Positions 24,626-34,163 are shown, numbered from the stretch's first letter. The stretch is 64,000 nucleotides of DNA from Pirellulales bacterium (GCA_019636345.1 JAHBXQ010000009.1:1-64000); one strand, 5' to 3'. Program-made: numbers and translations. Notes: generated by a model not told the origin, from the sequence alone.

Positions 24626-27500
24626 AAACGGTCATGTCGAAGAATCGCGCCCGCGAGTTCGGAGGATCTCCTTCGAGTTCGCGACGCAGCGTACGGGCCG
24701 CGTCAGCGGTGCGGCACAGGATGTACAAGAATCCCCCCCCGCCGGCGCCGGCCAGTTTCAGCGCCGCCGCGTGCGGGGCGATCCGCGCGACCAACTCGGC
24801 GACCGCCGGCGGGTTCGTCCCGTCGTCGAGCGCCTGGTTCAGTCGCCAACTCCGGTCGATCGACGCCCCGTACGCCGGCAAATCGCCCCGCTGCACCGCG
24901 TCGAAACAATCGCGGCTGTTGCGGCCGATCGCGTCGATCGTCGCCAGCCGATCCTGGTCGTTCAAGAACATCCCGCGGACGATCTCGCTCAGCACGTCGT
25001 GAGCCACGCGCGTGATCCCCGTGTAGTACAACAGGGCGCGCGACTGGTAGTCGGCCGTCGCAAAGAACTCCCCCGGCAGATGCCGCACCACGGTCCGTTG
25101 GCCGATTCCCGGCTGGCTTTCGACCAGCTTGGCCCCCGCGACCAACCCGCCGAATTGATCCTGCCATCCGCCCCCGCTGCCGAGCATCTGCTCGATGGCG
25201 CTCACCCGCGCTGCGATCTCCTGCACGTCCCAGCCGTGACCGCACAAATCGCCGAGCGTCCCCAGAACCGTGGCCGAGAGAATGCTGCTCGCCCCCAGTC
25301 CCGACCCCTTGGGGACCGCCGACAACATCGACAGGTCGATCCCCCCGCCGAACCGCTCGAGCTGTTCGGCGAGCGAGCCGTACCGCCCCCCGTTGAACTG
25401 GGGGTGAAAACCGCAGATCGCAAACGCCGCCTTGGCCACGGCGAACCCGCTGCCGATGCCTCCGTAACTGCCGACGTCGTCGTACGTGGTCAGCGTCTCG
25501 CTCAACCCCAGATCGATCGAACGAATCGTCAACGTCCGCTCGCTGCACCGTCGGGCGAACGCCTGGATCGGCGCCTGGCCGTTCAGCTCGACCGCCGCGT
25601 TCACCACGCTCCCCCCGTGTTGCAGGCAGTACGGCGGCGTGTCGGTCCAACCCCCGGCCAAGTCGATCCGCACCGGGCTGCGGCCCCACACGATCTGGTC
25701 GTCGGCCAGCCGAAATTCCGGCTGCACCGGCCGCTGCCGATACGGTTCGACGATCGCCTCGCGCAGCAACGCAAACGCCCGCGATTCGTCGTCGCGCCAC
25801 GCCTCGTCGCCGCGCAGTCGCCGTACTTCCGCGTGAAACATCCGATGGCCAATCGCCTGCATCAAGTCGCCGTCGCCGACCGAGTCCGTCGGCAGCGGGG
25901 TCGACGAGTCTGCCATCGTTCGGGCCGTATGAGCCAGATCAAGCTTGTAGAACACGCTCTTGGCGCCATGCCGGATCATCGTCGGCAGCACCCGCCGGCG
26001 CAGTTCCAGTCGCTGGGAGTACAGTCGCTCGAGATTGGCGTTCTGGGCCAGCTCCCGCGCCGACGCCCGCGGCGCCGCGAGCCATGCGGCTCGAGCCTTC
26101 GTGTCCTTGCGCGGCTCCTCCGCAATCGTCCACGCGACGAACTCCGCCGTCAGCTGCTCGCGCGTCGCCACAGGGAACAGCGGCGCCAACTGAAAATCGT
26201 GCGTCGGCTCGATCCCCGCCTCGGGCAGCGAGATCCCGCGCCGCTGGAACCACTCGGCCGCGGGCCGCTCGAACCACATCGTCGCCGGATCGCCGACCGC
26301 CCCGCGAAACGCGTCGGCGTACCCGTAGCAACGCAGCCCCCACCGGTCCTCGCCCAGCGGCACGAAGTCCAGACACGCCCCCGCCGGCAACTCCAACCGC
26401 CAGTCGTTTCGCGGGACGCCCGTAATCACATGCCGCGACGCCAACGTCCAACTCGCCGGCAGGTAGCTGTTTTCCACCCACAGCGAGTGATTGTGTTCCA
26501 ACCGCACGGGCGAGCCGAATTCCGAGTCCTGAATGAACTGTCGCGGCTGGGCCAGCGACGACACGGCCCCCAGCGACGTCTGGTCGCGCACGACGTTCTG
26601 CAATTGGTAGGCCGACTCGACGAGATCGGCCGTCGTGCCGAAGTGATAGAACTGGCCGTCGCGCACCGGCACGACTGCGACCGACAGGGCCGCAATCTCG
26701 GCGTCCGCGTCGGCCGGCTTCTCCCCCAAGCTGAGAGCCCATTGGCCGTACAGGTCGTAGGACGCGGGAACCTCGCCGGCGAACGCCTCGCGCCGCGCAT
26801 CCCACCCGCACTTGGCCAGCAGACACGTCACGGCCCGCTCGCTGAGCAGCCACGCCCCGACGTCGATCAGAAACGCCGCGTCGCGCGACCGTTCGCGGAT
26901 CTCGTCCGGCGAGGGTTTCTGCAAAAAGGTGACCAACCGCTGCGGCTCGCGCGGATCGACGAACAGCACGCCGTAGCGCTGCGCCTCCTCCGGCGACGCC
27001 CACATCCCCAGGATCACCACGTCGGCCTCCGGCAGCCGCGGCAGCGACGACTCGCACCGCAGCAGCACGTCGCCGCTGGCCACAAGCACCCGCGCACGCG
27101 GCCCGCACTGTTCGAGGGCTTGCCGCAGAAACGGTTCGTTGAGCTCGAGCAGCGTTTGCCCCAGCCGCTGTCCCCGCGCCCACCGCAGCGCGGGCATCGG
27201 CAGAAACAACTTTCCCGCCGGCGCATACGCGGGCAGCCGCCGACTCTCCCCGCCGCCGTGAATCACCAGCCGCCGCTTTGCTTCCAGCCACTCCCGAAAC
27301 GAACCGATCCCGCTTCGCCGCCACGCCTCGTGCAGGGCGAACGCCGTCCCGCCCCCCGACCCCAACTGCGAGTCCGGCGGATCAAACACCGCGACGGCTC
27401 GCTGCGCAACCCCCGGTTCGCAAGCCGCCAGCGACACGCACATGTGGGGCGGGACGGACAAAATCAAATCAGGATCGGACGAATCGAGTCGGAGAGTCAT
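24594..27500 (-). CDS. fkp: Bifunctional fucokinase / fucose-1-phosphate guanylyltransferase
   Basis: A 968-residue enzyme, close to the 949 residues of Bacteroides Fkp. The N-terminal part, to about residue 590, is a GDP-fucose pyrophosphorylase-like nucleotidyltransferase: GSGGGTAFALHEAWRR, HGGGESRRLPAYAPAGKLF (glycine-rich loop) and a left-handed beta-helix-like stretch (residues about 330-400). The C-terminal kinase opens at about residue 600 with VWGRSPVRIDLAGGWTDTPPY, continues with PKGSGLGASSILSATVLG (ATP loop of GHMP kinases) and AGAGGGGFLYILC. It would convert free L-fucose to GDP-L-fucose for fucosylation of surface polysaccharides. ATG 27500 is chosen as the start of the conserved region. 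D-glycero-D-manno-heptose kinase/guanylyltransferase is the main alternative. Confidence 0.86.
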   Translation of the reverse strand: MTLRLDSSDPDLILSVPPHMCVSLAACEPGVAQRAVAVFDPPDSQLGSGGGTAFALHEAWRRSGIGSFREWLEAKRRLVIHGGGESRRLPAYAPAGKLFLPMPALRWARGQRLGQTLLELNEPFLRQALEQCGPRARVLVASGDVLLRCESSLPRLPEADVVILGMWASPEEAQRYGVLFVDPREPQRLVTFLQKPSPDEIRERSRDAAFLIDVGAWLLSERAVTCLLAKCGWDARREAFAGEVPASYDLYGQWALSLGEKPADADAEIAALSVAVVPVRDGQFYHFGTTADLVESAYQLQNVVRDQTSLGAVSSLAQPRQFIQDSEFGSPVRLEHNHSLWVENSYLPASWTLASRHVITGVPRNDWRLELPAGACLDFVPLGEDRWGLRCYGYADAFRGAVGDPATMWFERPAAEWFQRRGISLPEAGIEPTHDFQLAPLFPVATREQLTAEFVAWTIAEEPRKDTKARAAWLAAPRASARELAQNANLERLYSQRLELRRRVLPTMIRHGAKSVFYKLDLAHTARTMADSSTPLPTDSVGDGDLMQAIGHRMFHAEVRRLRGDEAWRDDESRAFALLREAIVEPYRQRPVQPEFRLADDQIVWGRSPVRIDLAGGWTDTPPYCLQHGGSVVNAAVELNGQAPIQAFARRCSERTLTIRSIDLGLSETLTTYDDVGSYGGIGSGFAVAKAAFAICGFHPQFNGGRYGSLAEQLERFGGGIDLSMLSAVPKGSGLGASSILSATVLGTLGDLCGHGWDVQEIAARVSAIEQMLGSGGGWQDQFGGLVAGAKLVESQPGIGQRTVVRHLPGEFFATADYQSRALLYYTGITRVAHDVLSEIVRGMFLNDQDRLATIDAIGRNSRDCFDAVQRGDLPAYGASIDRSWRLNQALDDGTNPPAVAELVARIAPHAAALKLAGAGGGGFLYILCRTADAARTLRRELEGDPPNSRARFFDMTVSPSGFRVTRS

Positions 27501-27746
27501 TGAGCGTTGGAGAGTACGAAGAAAGGAAGCGTGCGCGTCCGCTCGAACCAACGAAACGGGAACGACCGTGAGTCGCCATCTTAAACGGCGTGAAGCGGTC
27601 CGCCATCACTCGGCTGTCCGAATGCCGTGGGCGATCGCAATTTTCTGGAACCTGCATTCAACGAACAAGTTGCGAAATTCGAATCCAGCCAACCCTTTGA
27701 CCGGCTCCTGAGCCCCGAGCCACCCAATGCTCAGTCAGAGGTCTCC

Positions 27747-28325
27747 TCAAAGCGAATCAGGATGCATAATTGACGCCAAGACCGACTTCAGCACTTCCTC
27801 GGAAAGGTCCGCGTCATCGACCGCGCGCGCCAGGACCATCGCACCGACCATGCTGGCGTAGATCGTAAGTGCGCGCTCGCGTTTCTTCGGAAGGGAGACT
27901 CCTGGCAGAAGCTGCACCAGTGCGTCGACCACTGAGCGGACGCCATGAGTGAAGATGCTGCGAACTGGCGAGTCAAGGCGCGCCGCTTCCGCGCCCAGCG
28001 CTGCAAGCATGCATCCGTCGGCCGGCTGGTCACGGTGCGTGGCAGACAGATAAGCACTCGCGACGGTAGATAAGGCGTTCTCACCCCCGTGCTCAGCCGC
28101 ATGATGGAAAGCGTCGAGCGACCGTTTCAGCGCGTGCTCGCATGCCTGCGCCATCAAATCCTCTTTCGACGAGAAGTGGCCGTAGAAGCCGCCGTGGGTG
28201 AGTCCGACGACTTTCATCAGTTTCGCCACTCCGATGCCGTCGAAGCCGCGCTCGCGAAACAGCCGCGCCGCAGTTTCGATGATCCGTTCTCGGTTCTTTT
28301 CTGCCTCCGCTCTGGTAACTCTCAT
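27747..28325 (-). CDS. TetR/AcrR-family repressor
   Basis: A 192-residue regulator. RIIETAARLFRERGFDGIGVAKLMKVVGLTHGGFYGHFSSKEDLM is the TetR N-terminal DNA-binding domain, with the recognition helix at LTHGGFYGHF; the C-terminal domain (AYLSATHRDQPADGCMLAALGAEAAR) matches the group of regulators controlling SDR and oxidoreductase genes. ATG 28325 is preferred over an upstream TTG because AGGAGG lies 6 bases before it. It faces away from the SDR gene across a promoter region with two matching half-sites, so it very likely represses the SDR and quinone-oxidoreductase genes. GC is clearly lower than in the flanking genes. Confidence 0.93.
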   Translation of the reverse strand: MRVTRAEAEKNRERIIETAARLFRERGFDGIGVAKLMKVVGLTHGGFYGHFSSKEDLMAQACEHALKRSLDAFHHAAEHGGENALSTVASAYLSATHRDQPADGCMLAALGAEAARLDSPVRSIFTHGVRSVVDALVQLLPGVSLPKKRERALTIYASMVGAMVLARAVDDADLSEEVLKSVLASIMHPDSL

Positions 28326-28447
28326 CTTCAACCTCCTGGGGCCGCCGTAAACTTGGACTAGTCCGAAATCGAGGACGCGTAAGTCGTGTTAACAACAAGG
28401 TTTGTGGTGAGTGCGTCAGCGATCGTCAATTCCAAGGACGTTCCCTC

Positions 28448-28475
28448 TTGACATTATAGATGACGTTCATAATAT
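28448..28475 (+). promoter_or_regulatory. Sigma-70-type promoter for the SDR/QOR operon
   Basis: TTGACA at 28448-28453 and TAATAT at 28470-28475, 16 bases apart, about 75 bases before the SDR start. It lies in an AT-rich stretch that stands out from the surrounding DNA and overlaps the first TetR half-site. Confidence 0.78.
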
Positions 28476-28502
28476 ATCAAATAGATGACACGCGTCATGT
28501 AT
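28456..28502 (+). promoter_or_regulatory. TetR operator pair
   Basis: The half-site ATAGATGAC occurs twice, at 28456-28464 and 28481-28489, 25 bases apart. The second is part of a near-perfect palindrome (ATGAC-ACGC-GTCAT, extending to ATA...TAT, 28481-28502); the first has a degenerate right half. The first lies between the -35 and -10 elements and the second just downstream of the -10, where bound repressor would block transcription. Confidence 0.7.
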
Positions 28503-28547
28503 AGGCTTCCGTTTCGGCGTTCAACTCAACTTCGCTGGAGATCGAAT

Positions 28548-29393
28548 ATGAACAAGCACTGCGAACGCGGAATGGCCAAGGTCGCCCTAGTGACAGGCGC
28601 CTCGTCAGGCATCGGCCGCGCGACGGCAGAAACGATCGTGGCGGCGGGCTACAAGGTCTACGGCACCAGCCGGCGGGTTGTCTCGGCAGACGAGAGGCCG
28701 TTCGAGATGCTGACGCTTGATGTTACGAGCGATGAATCGGTTGCAGCAGCCGTCAGTGAGGTGCTACGTCGTGAGGGTCGCATCGACTTGCTGGTAAACA
28801 ACGCTGGATTCAGTCTCGCTCCGGCTGGAGCAGAAGAAAGTTCGATCGAGCAGGCTCAATCGATCTTCGACACAAACTTCTTCGGAATCCTCCGCATGAC
28901 CCGAGCCGTCCTGCCGCAAATGCGAAGCCAGCGAAGTGGCCGCATCGTCAATATCGGGTCCATCCTGGGTTTCTTGCCAGCACCGTACATGGCGCTCTAT
29001 GCCGCAACCAAGCACGCGGTCGAAGGTTATTCCGAGTCGCTTGATCACGAACTCCGCACATGGGGCATCCGCGTGTCGGTGTTGGAGCCTGCCAGCACGA
29101 GCACGCAGATCGACGCGAATGCGCCGGAGGCCGACGCAAAGCTCGATGAGTATCGCGAAGCGCGTACGGCCGTGGGCCAGAGACTGACGCAGATGATCGA
29201 GAACGGCGACGGCCCAGGAGTCGTCGCTGCTGTTGTGCTGAAAGCTGCCAGCGCGGCCCGGCCAAAGCTTCGATACACGGTCGGGGCCGCAGCAGGCCGC
29301 TTGCGATGGATTCGCAGCTTTGCGCCCGCCGGCATGGTGGATTCGGCGATTCGGAAAGAATTGCGACTCCACACACTAACGCCGGCACATTAG
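28548..29393 (+). CDS. Short-chain dehydrogenase/reductase
   Basis: A 281-residue classical SDR. VALVTGASSGIGRATAETI is the dinucleotide-binding TGxxxGIG loop, DLLVNNAGFS is the NNAG motif, and the catalytic residues are Ser in VNIGSILG and the YAATK tetrad (Tyr, Lys). ATG 28548 has TGGAG 7 bases upstream. The C-terminal part (residues about 190-281) is that of oxidoreductases acting on hydrophobic substrates. It is the first gene after the TetR-controlled promoter, with the quinone oxidoreductase gene 71 bases downstream. Confidence 0.95.
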   Translation: MNKHCERGMAKVALVTGASSGIGRATAETIVAAGYKVYGTSRRVVSADERPFEMLTLDVTSDESVAAAVSEVLRREGRIDLLVNNAGFSLAPAGAEESSIEQAQSIFDTNFFGILRMTRAVLPQMRSQRSGRIVNIGSILGFLPAPYMALYAATKHAVEGYSESLDHELRTWGIRVSVLEPASTSTQIDANAPEADAKLDEYREARTAVGQRLTQMIENGDGPGVVAAVVLKAASAARPKLRYTVGAAAGRLRWIRSFAPAGMVDSAIRKELRLHTLTPAH

Positions 29394-29464
29394 CGACCCG
29401 AGGGACGTCATGAACTGGACAATGAGCATGAGTCGACAATAATCCGACATGCGGGAACGAGAAA

Positions 29465-30469
29465 ATGATGAAAGCACAAATCATCAATCGGTATGGAAAT
29501 CACGTCGCACTACACATGGCCGAATTGCCGACCCCGGCCATGCGCGAAGATGATGTCTTGGTCCAGGTTCACGCTGCCGGGGTCAATCCACTGGATGCGA
29601 AAATCAAGTCCGGCGAGTTCAAACTCATCCTGCCGTATGGACTGCCACTCATTTTGGGAAATGATGTCGCTGGGATTGTAGTGGGCGTTGGATCTCGCGT
29701 GAAACGGTTCAAGCTCGGCGATGAAGTCTATGCGCGGCCTAATAAGGATCGGATTGGCGCCTTCGCCGAATTCATTGCGATGCATGAAAATGACGTGGCC
29801 TTGAAGCCGAGAACGCTCAGCATGCAGGATGCCGCTTCACTTCCACTGGTGGGTCTGACTGCCTGGCAAGCCCTGGTCGAAACGGCAAATCTCAAGAAGG
29901 GGCAGAAGGTATTCATTCAGGCGGGGTCCGGTGGCGTCGGCACGTTCGCGATTCAGTTGGCGAAGCATTTGGGCGCTATGGTCGCCACAACAACTAGCGC
30001 AGCAAATGTCGCTCTGGTCAAAACGCTGGGGGCCGACGTCGTGGTCGACTACAGGCAGGAGGACTTTGAAGGCGTCCTGAAGGACTACGATGTGGTCCTC
30101 CACAGCCAGGACGCAAAGATCCTCGAAAAGTCGCTGCGAGTGCTTCGCTCAGGCGGGAAGCTCATTTCGATCACAGGTCCGCCCGACGCCGAGTTTGGCG
30201 AGGAAATCGGCGCGGGCTGGTTCCTAAGAACCGTGATGCGATTTCTAAGCAGGGGAGTGAAGAGGAGAGCAAAGCGGCTTAACGTCGACTACTCGTTTCT
30301 CTTCATGCGGGCCAATGGGCGTCAATTGAGCGAGCTTACATCTCTCGTCGACTCTGGCGTGATCCGTCCTGTCGTGGATCGTGTCTTTCCGTTTTCGGAA
30401 ACCAATGATGCTTTGGCGTATGTGGAGACAGGCAGAGCCAAGGGCAAGGTCGTGGTCAAAGTCATTTGA
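29465..30469 (+). CDS. NAD(P)-dependent zinc-free alcohol dehydrogenase / quinone oxidoreductase
   Basis: A 334-residue medium-chain reductase of the QOR type. GHALHMAELPTP-like N-terminus, VHAAGVNPLDAKIKSG, VGVGSRVKRFKLGDEVY, and the cofactor loop QAGSGGVGTFAIQLAKHLG are present; the zinc-ligand cysteines of true alcohol dehydrogenases are absent. Typical activity is NADPH-dependent reduction of quinones or enones. It follows the SDR in the TetR-controlled unit. The start has ATGATG with no strong ribosome site, and the first ATG is used. Confidence 0.94.
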   Translation: MMKAQIINRYGNHVALHMAELPTPAMREDDVLVQVHAAGVNPLDAKIKSGEFKLILPYGLPLILGNDVAGIVVGVGSRVKRFKLGDEVYARPNKDRIGAFAEFIAMHENDVALKPRTLSMQDAASLPLVGLTAWQALVETANLKKGQKVFIQAGSGGVGTFAIQLAKHLGAMVATTTSAANVALVKTLGADVVVDYRQEDFEGVLKDYDVVLHSQDAKILEKSLRVLRSGGKLISITGPPDAEFGEEIGAGWFLRTVMRFLSRGVKRRAKRLNVDYSFLFMRANGRQLSELTSLVDSGVIRPVVDRVFPFSETNDALAYVETGRAKGKVVVKVI

Positions 30470-30880
<411 letters not shown>

Positions 30881-31120
30881 AGATTCGACTTGGCCGACGC
30901 CCTGGCAAGGGCGAAGGCCATGTTCGAAGTCTTCCAATTTACATCCCGCCGCCGGCGCCGGCAAGTGGAGCCGCGGGGCCCGATGGGGGGCGAAAATGAG
31001 GGTCGTGTGGGACGAATCGTTGCGACGGGCACAGGCGTGCGCAGAGGAGGCGCTGTGCTCGAAGCGAGCGTTCCTCGCCGGCGGTTGCGGGACGCGGAGC
31101 AGGGAGCGAGTCGGGGGCGG

Positions 31121-31300
31121 TCAGCTTCCCAGGACCCCTTCCAACTCGGTTGCGGAGCTTTGGAAACTCGAGGCGGTCCCTTGGGCCAAGCTGTTCACCG
31201 ACGCCAGACAAGCGGCCGTGATCAGCGCCAGCAGGACGGCGTACTCGACCGCCGTCGGCCCGTCTTCGTTGGCAAGAAACTCGCGGATGCGCGTAATCAT
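31121..31300 (-). CDS. Flp/Fap-type IVb pilin
   Basis: A 59-residue pilin, MITRIREFLANEDGPTAVEYAVLLALITAA. The G-P-T-A-V-E-Y segment is the class IVb cleavage motif (Gly, then Glu at +5 and Tyr at +6) before the hydrophobic helix. ATG 31300 has GAGG 9 bases upstream; ATG 31309 would add three residues. Flp pilins build the tight-adherence pilus and need tad genes and a TadV protease, none of which is in this window. The gene stands alone, 300 bases from its neighbours. Confidence 0.88.
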   Translation of the reverse strand: MITRIREFLANEDGPTAVEYAVLLALITAACLASVNSLAQGTASSFQSSATELEGVLGS

Positions 31301-31612
31301 GGTTTCCATCCTCATAGAACGCATCGAAGCGACTCGGTCGGAGCTCGCTTCCGTTCGGCGATAGCGCCCTCGCCACCGTCATTGAAAGCCTATCTTACCG
31401 CGACCGTCGAGGCGGGCGGTCGCGGGACGAATCGGGCTCGGGACGGCGAGTTCCTGACGCGAAGGGGTCGCGTTGTGCCGATTGCAGGGACGACGCCGGC
31501 GCTCGCAACGTTCGCGCCTCGGCGCCGGCGCACGAACAAGGCCGCCCGCGAACATAGTCGGGGCGGCCTGGAATTGTCGTCGGTCGATGCGGCGTCGGAC
31601 GCCGGCGCTCGG
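31301..31612. other. Intergenic region between Flp pilin and IscA genes
   Basis: 312 bases, no gene supported. TAAGAT on the minus strand near 31395 could be a -10 for the pilin, but no -35 is evident. The remainder is featureless high-GC sequence. Confidence 0.45.
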
Positions 31613-31945
31613 TTACGCCTGAAACGAACTGCCGCAGCCGCAGCTCTTGACCGCGTTGGGGTTGTCGAACGTGAACCCGCGGCGGTCGATCCCCTCGTAG
31701 AAGTCGACCGTCGTGCCGTCGAGGTAGAGGGCGCTCTTCTTGTCGACGACGACCGGGACGCCGTGGAACTCGTATTTCGAGTCGGCCTTTTCGTCGAACG
31801 CCTTGTCGAAGCCGAGCGAGTAGCTGAACCCGCTGCAACCGCCGCCGGCGACGCCCACCCGCAACACGGTCCCTTCTTCCAGCTTCTGATCGGCCATGAT
31901 TCGCTTGACTTCGCTGGCGGCCTTTTCGGTCAGAACGACGCTCAT
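31613..31945 (-). CDS. HesB/IscA-family A-type iron-sulfur carrier
   Basis: A 110-residue A-type carrier. [18 protein letters not shown] and the C-terminal KSCGCGSSF supply the three conserved cysteines (one plus a CxC) that hold the transient cluster. It should accept Fe-S clusters from a scaffold and pass them to target proteins. ATG 31945 has GAGGA about 7 bases upstream and gives the family length; upstream codons are not conserved. An extended -10 (TGGTATAAT) lies at 32070-32078. It lies downstream of the cysteine desulfurase gene on the same strand; the scaffold IscU is not in the window. Confidence 0.94.
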   Translation of the reverse strand: MSVVLTEKAASEVKRIMADQKLEEGTVLRVGVAGGGCSGFSYSLGFDKAFDEKADSKYEFHGVPVVVDKKSALYLDGTTVDFYEGIDRRGFTFDNPNAVKSCGCGSSFQA

Positions 31946-32069
31946 GGAAACTATCCTCACGGTATGGCTGAAGTGAACTCGCGCGGCGATCGCGGAGCGG
32001 GGGAATTCGCTGCAAGCGTGCGGCGGCTGCGTCGGGCCGATGCGGCAGGTCGACGGCGGCTCCTTTCAG

Positions 32070-32078
32070 ATTATACCA
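32070..32078 (-). promoter_or_regulatory. Extended -10 promoter before the IscA-like gene
   Basis: The minus strand reads TGGTATAAT, a perfect TGn-TATAAT extended -10, about 125 bases before the start codon. The region 17 bases upstream (GTTTTC) is a poor -35, as is usual for extended -10 promoters. Confidence 0.6.
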
Positions 32079-32121
32079 CTTTGCCGGGCAAGAAAACCCG
32101 AGCTGGTTCCCCGGAAGGGGG

Positions 32122-33324
32122 CTACCGCAGGCCGCGCAGGCGGTCCACAGCCGCGACGACCATGGCCGCGGCCCGGTCGATTTCGTCCGCGGTGGTGAAG
32201 CGGCCGAGGCCGAACCGCAGGGTACTACGAGCCCGATCCTCCGACAGGCCCAGGGCGGTCAGGACGTGGCTGGGCGCCGGTTCGGCTGAGGAGCAGGCGG
32301 CTCCGGTGCTCACCGCAAGCTCCGGCATCGCCAAGAGCAAGGCCTCGCCGTCGACGTCGCCGAACGCCACGTCGAGGTTCCCGGGCAGGCGCAGCGGTCG
32401 TCCGGCCGCGTCGAGGGCGTCGAGCGCCGGACCGCACAACTCGATCCCGTCTAGTCGCGCGCGAAGCGCATCCCACAATCGCTGCCGGAGTCCGCTCAGC
32501 CGGGACATTTCCGCGGCGAGGTCGGCCGCGGCCAGCGCGAGCGCTTTGGCCAGGCCGACGATCCCGGGGACGTTGAGCGTGCCGCTGCGGAGGCCGAGCT
32601 CTTGCCCGCCGCCGGTGATTTGCGGTTCGAGCCGCACCCCGGGGCGCGACCGGCGCACGTACAGCGCGCCGACCCCCTTGGGACCGTGGAGCTTGTGCGC
32701 GGTGAAGCTCAACAGGTCGACCCCTAGGCGCCGTAGGTCGACGGGGATCTTGCCGACGGCCTGGGTTGCGTCGCAATGGAACGGCACGCCGCGCTCCCGG
32801 CAGGCCGCCGCGAGCTCGTCGATCGGCTGGACGACGCCGATTTCGTTGTTGGCCAGCATCGCGGTTGCGAGCGCCGTGTCATCGCGAAGCGCGGCGGCGA
32901 ACTCGGCGACGGCGATGCGCCCGGCGTCGGGGCGACCGTGGGGCGCGACTCCCAGCAGTCGGACCTCGTAACCGCGGCGCGCCAGACGCGCCAGCGGGTC
33001 GAGCACCGCGCGGTGTTCGGTGGCGGCGCTCAGCAAGCGGTCGCCGCGCCGCCGCGCCCTTTCGGCGACGCCGCGGATCGCCAGGTTGTTGCTCTCGGTG
33101 GCGCCGCTGGTGAAGACGATCTCCTCGGGCTCGGCATGGAGCAGTTCGGCGATCGCGTCGCGGGCCGCGTCGACGGCGCCGCGGGCCCGCTGGCCGAAGC
33201 GATGGACGGCGCTTCCCGCGTTGCCGTACTCGACGCCGAAGTACGGCAACATCGCCTCGACGACCCGCGGGTCGACCCGCGTCGTGGCGTGATTGTCGAG
33301 ATAGATCGGCTCGCCGGCGCTCAT
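32122..33324 (-). CDS. Cysteine desulfurase, NifS/IscS family
   Basis: A 400-residue PLP enzyme. YLDNHATTRVDPRVVEAML is the N-terminus, VFTSGATESNNLAIRG the cofactor-binding loop, TEHRAVLDPL the conserved His, SFTAHKLHGPKGVGALYVRR the PLP lysine and STGAACSSAEPAPSHVLTALG the active-site loop with the persulfide Cys. This is the class I (IscS/NifS) type with the longer loop. It supplies sulfur for Fe-S clusters and thiolated tRNA. The IscA-type gene lies downstream on the same strand. Confidence 0.95.
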   Translation of the reverse strand: MSAGEPIYLDNHATTRVDPRVVEAMLPYFGVEYGNAGSAVHRFGQRARGAVDAARDAIAELLHAEPEEIVFTSGATESNNLAIRGVAERARRRGDRLLSAATEHRAVLDPLARLARRGYEVRLLGVAPHGRPDAGRIAVAEFAAALRDDTALATAMLANNEIGVVQPIDELAAACRERGVPFHCDATQAVGKIPVDLRRLGVDLLSFTAHKLHGPKGVGALYVRRSRPGVRLEPQITGGGQELGLRSGTLNVPGIVGLAKALALAAADLAAEMSRLSGLRQRLWDALRARLDGIELCGPALDALDAAGRPLRLPGNLDVAFGDVDGEALLLAMPELAVSTGAACSSAEPAPSHVLTALGLSEDRARSTLRFGLGRFTTADEIDRAAAMVVAAVDRLRGLR

Positions 33325-33415
33325 GCCATCATGCTACGCGGCGAGCGGCGCGAGTTCCATCCGATCGGCGAAGAGCCGACGGACCGCCCCGACAATTCTC
33401 GCGGCACAAGAACAT

Positions 33416-33512
33416 TTCGCGCGATGGCGCGAAGATGAGGCCGCGTAGACGCCAAACCCTCCGTGGGCCGGGGCGTCTCGCTTTGCGTCTTCGCGCGGTT
33501 GCGCGAGTTCCC
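33416..33512. repeat. Degenerate CGCGAAGACGC-type intergenic repeat
   Basis: On the minus strand the bases GCGCGAAGACGCAAAGCGAG are followed, after a spacer, by TCATCTTCGCGCCATCGCGC, so the two ends form an imperfect inverted repeat with CGCGAAGA/TCTTCGCG cores. Sequences of this look are widespread in planctomycete intergenic DNA. No second copy is seen in this window. Confidence 0.4.
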
Positions 33513-33530
33513 GACAACGTACCGGGCGTT

Positions 33531-34163
33531 TCACGCGTTGCTGCCGAACAGCGCCCGGACGACGATCTGAGACCAGGACTCGAACCGGTCGAGTTCGGCG
33601 AGAATGTCGCTCACGGGGCGGAAGCCGGTTTCTTGGATGTCGGCCTCCCGCGGGCGAACCTCGGGGGCCTCCAGGTCGAAGACGTGGACCACGCCCAAGT
33701 GGACCTGGCCGACGGGCGTTTCGTCGTCATTGATGAGCCCGACGCACTGCGCAGCGTAGGGTGCGTCGATCGCGACCTCCTCGGCGAGTTCGCGCTGCAT
33801 GCCTTCGCGGTAGACGTCGTGGTGGTTGTCGGCCAACTCGGCGTCGACCGTCGAGATATGTCCCCCGACGCCGACGCTGCGTTTGGCCCGCAGCCGCGCT
33901 TCGCCCTGTCCGCCGCCGCGGGTGTATTGGAAGAGCTGCACGACGCCGTCGGAGCCGACGTAGCGAAACAGCACGTAGGGGATGAGCTGTTTGAAACTCG
34001 GGTCCTGTTCCATCTCGCCGCGGGGGCGGTAGCTCAGGTCGTCCCCTTCGAGCAGCGCGGGCAGATATCGCTCGACCTCGGGCGAGAAGCCCTGGAAGTG
34101 ACCCAAGGCATGAAACCGCGCGGTCGGCACGACCAACACTCGTTCCTCGGCGACGGTCGACAT
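33531..34163 (-). CDS. NUDIX-fold protein, probable phosphoesterase-type hydrolase
   Basis: A 210-residue protein. [17 protein letters not shown] is a Nudix box in which the REL-x-EE core is intact, and the upstream glycine sits in GGHIS with a spacing that is longer than the standard GX5E. The protein has a well-defined N-terminal beta region and [22 protein letters not shown] hydrolases cleave nucleoside diphosphates linked to another moiety; substrate unknown. ATG 34163 has AAGGA 8 bases upstream. It lies downstream of dnaA on the same strand, separated by the 123-bp hairpin repeat. Confidence 0.82.
   Translation of the reverse strand: MSTVAEERVLVVPTARFHALGHFQGFSPEVERYLPALLEGDDLSYRPRGEMEQDPSFKQLIPYVLFRYVGSDGVVQLFQYTRGGGQGEARLRAKRSVGVGGHISTVDAELADNHHDVYREGMQRELAEEVAIDAPYAAQCVGLINDDETPVGQVHLGVVHVFDLEAPEVRPREADIQETGFRPVSDILAELDRFESWSQIVVRALFGSNA

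Noticed and set aside
24771-27503. 910-codon open frame on the plus strand opposite the fucokinase gene
   Set aside because: It is the antisense of a strongly recognisable enzyme, is Arg/Pro/Gln-rich with no protein-like pattern, and long antisense frames are common in high-GC DNA.
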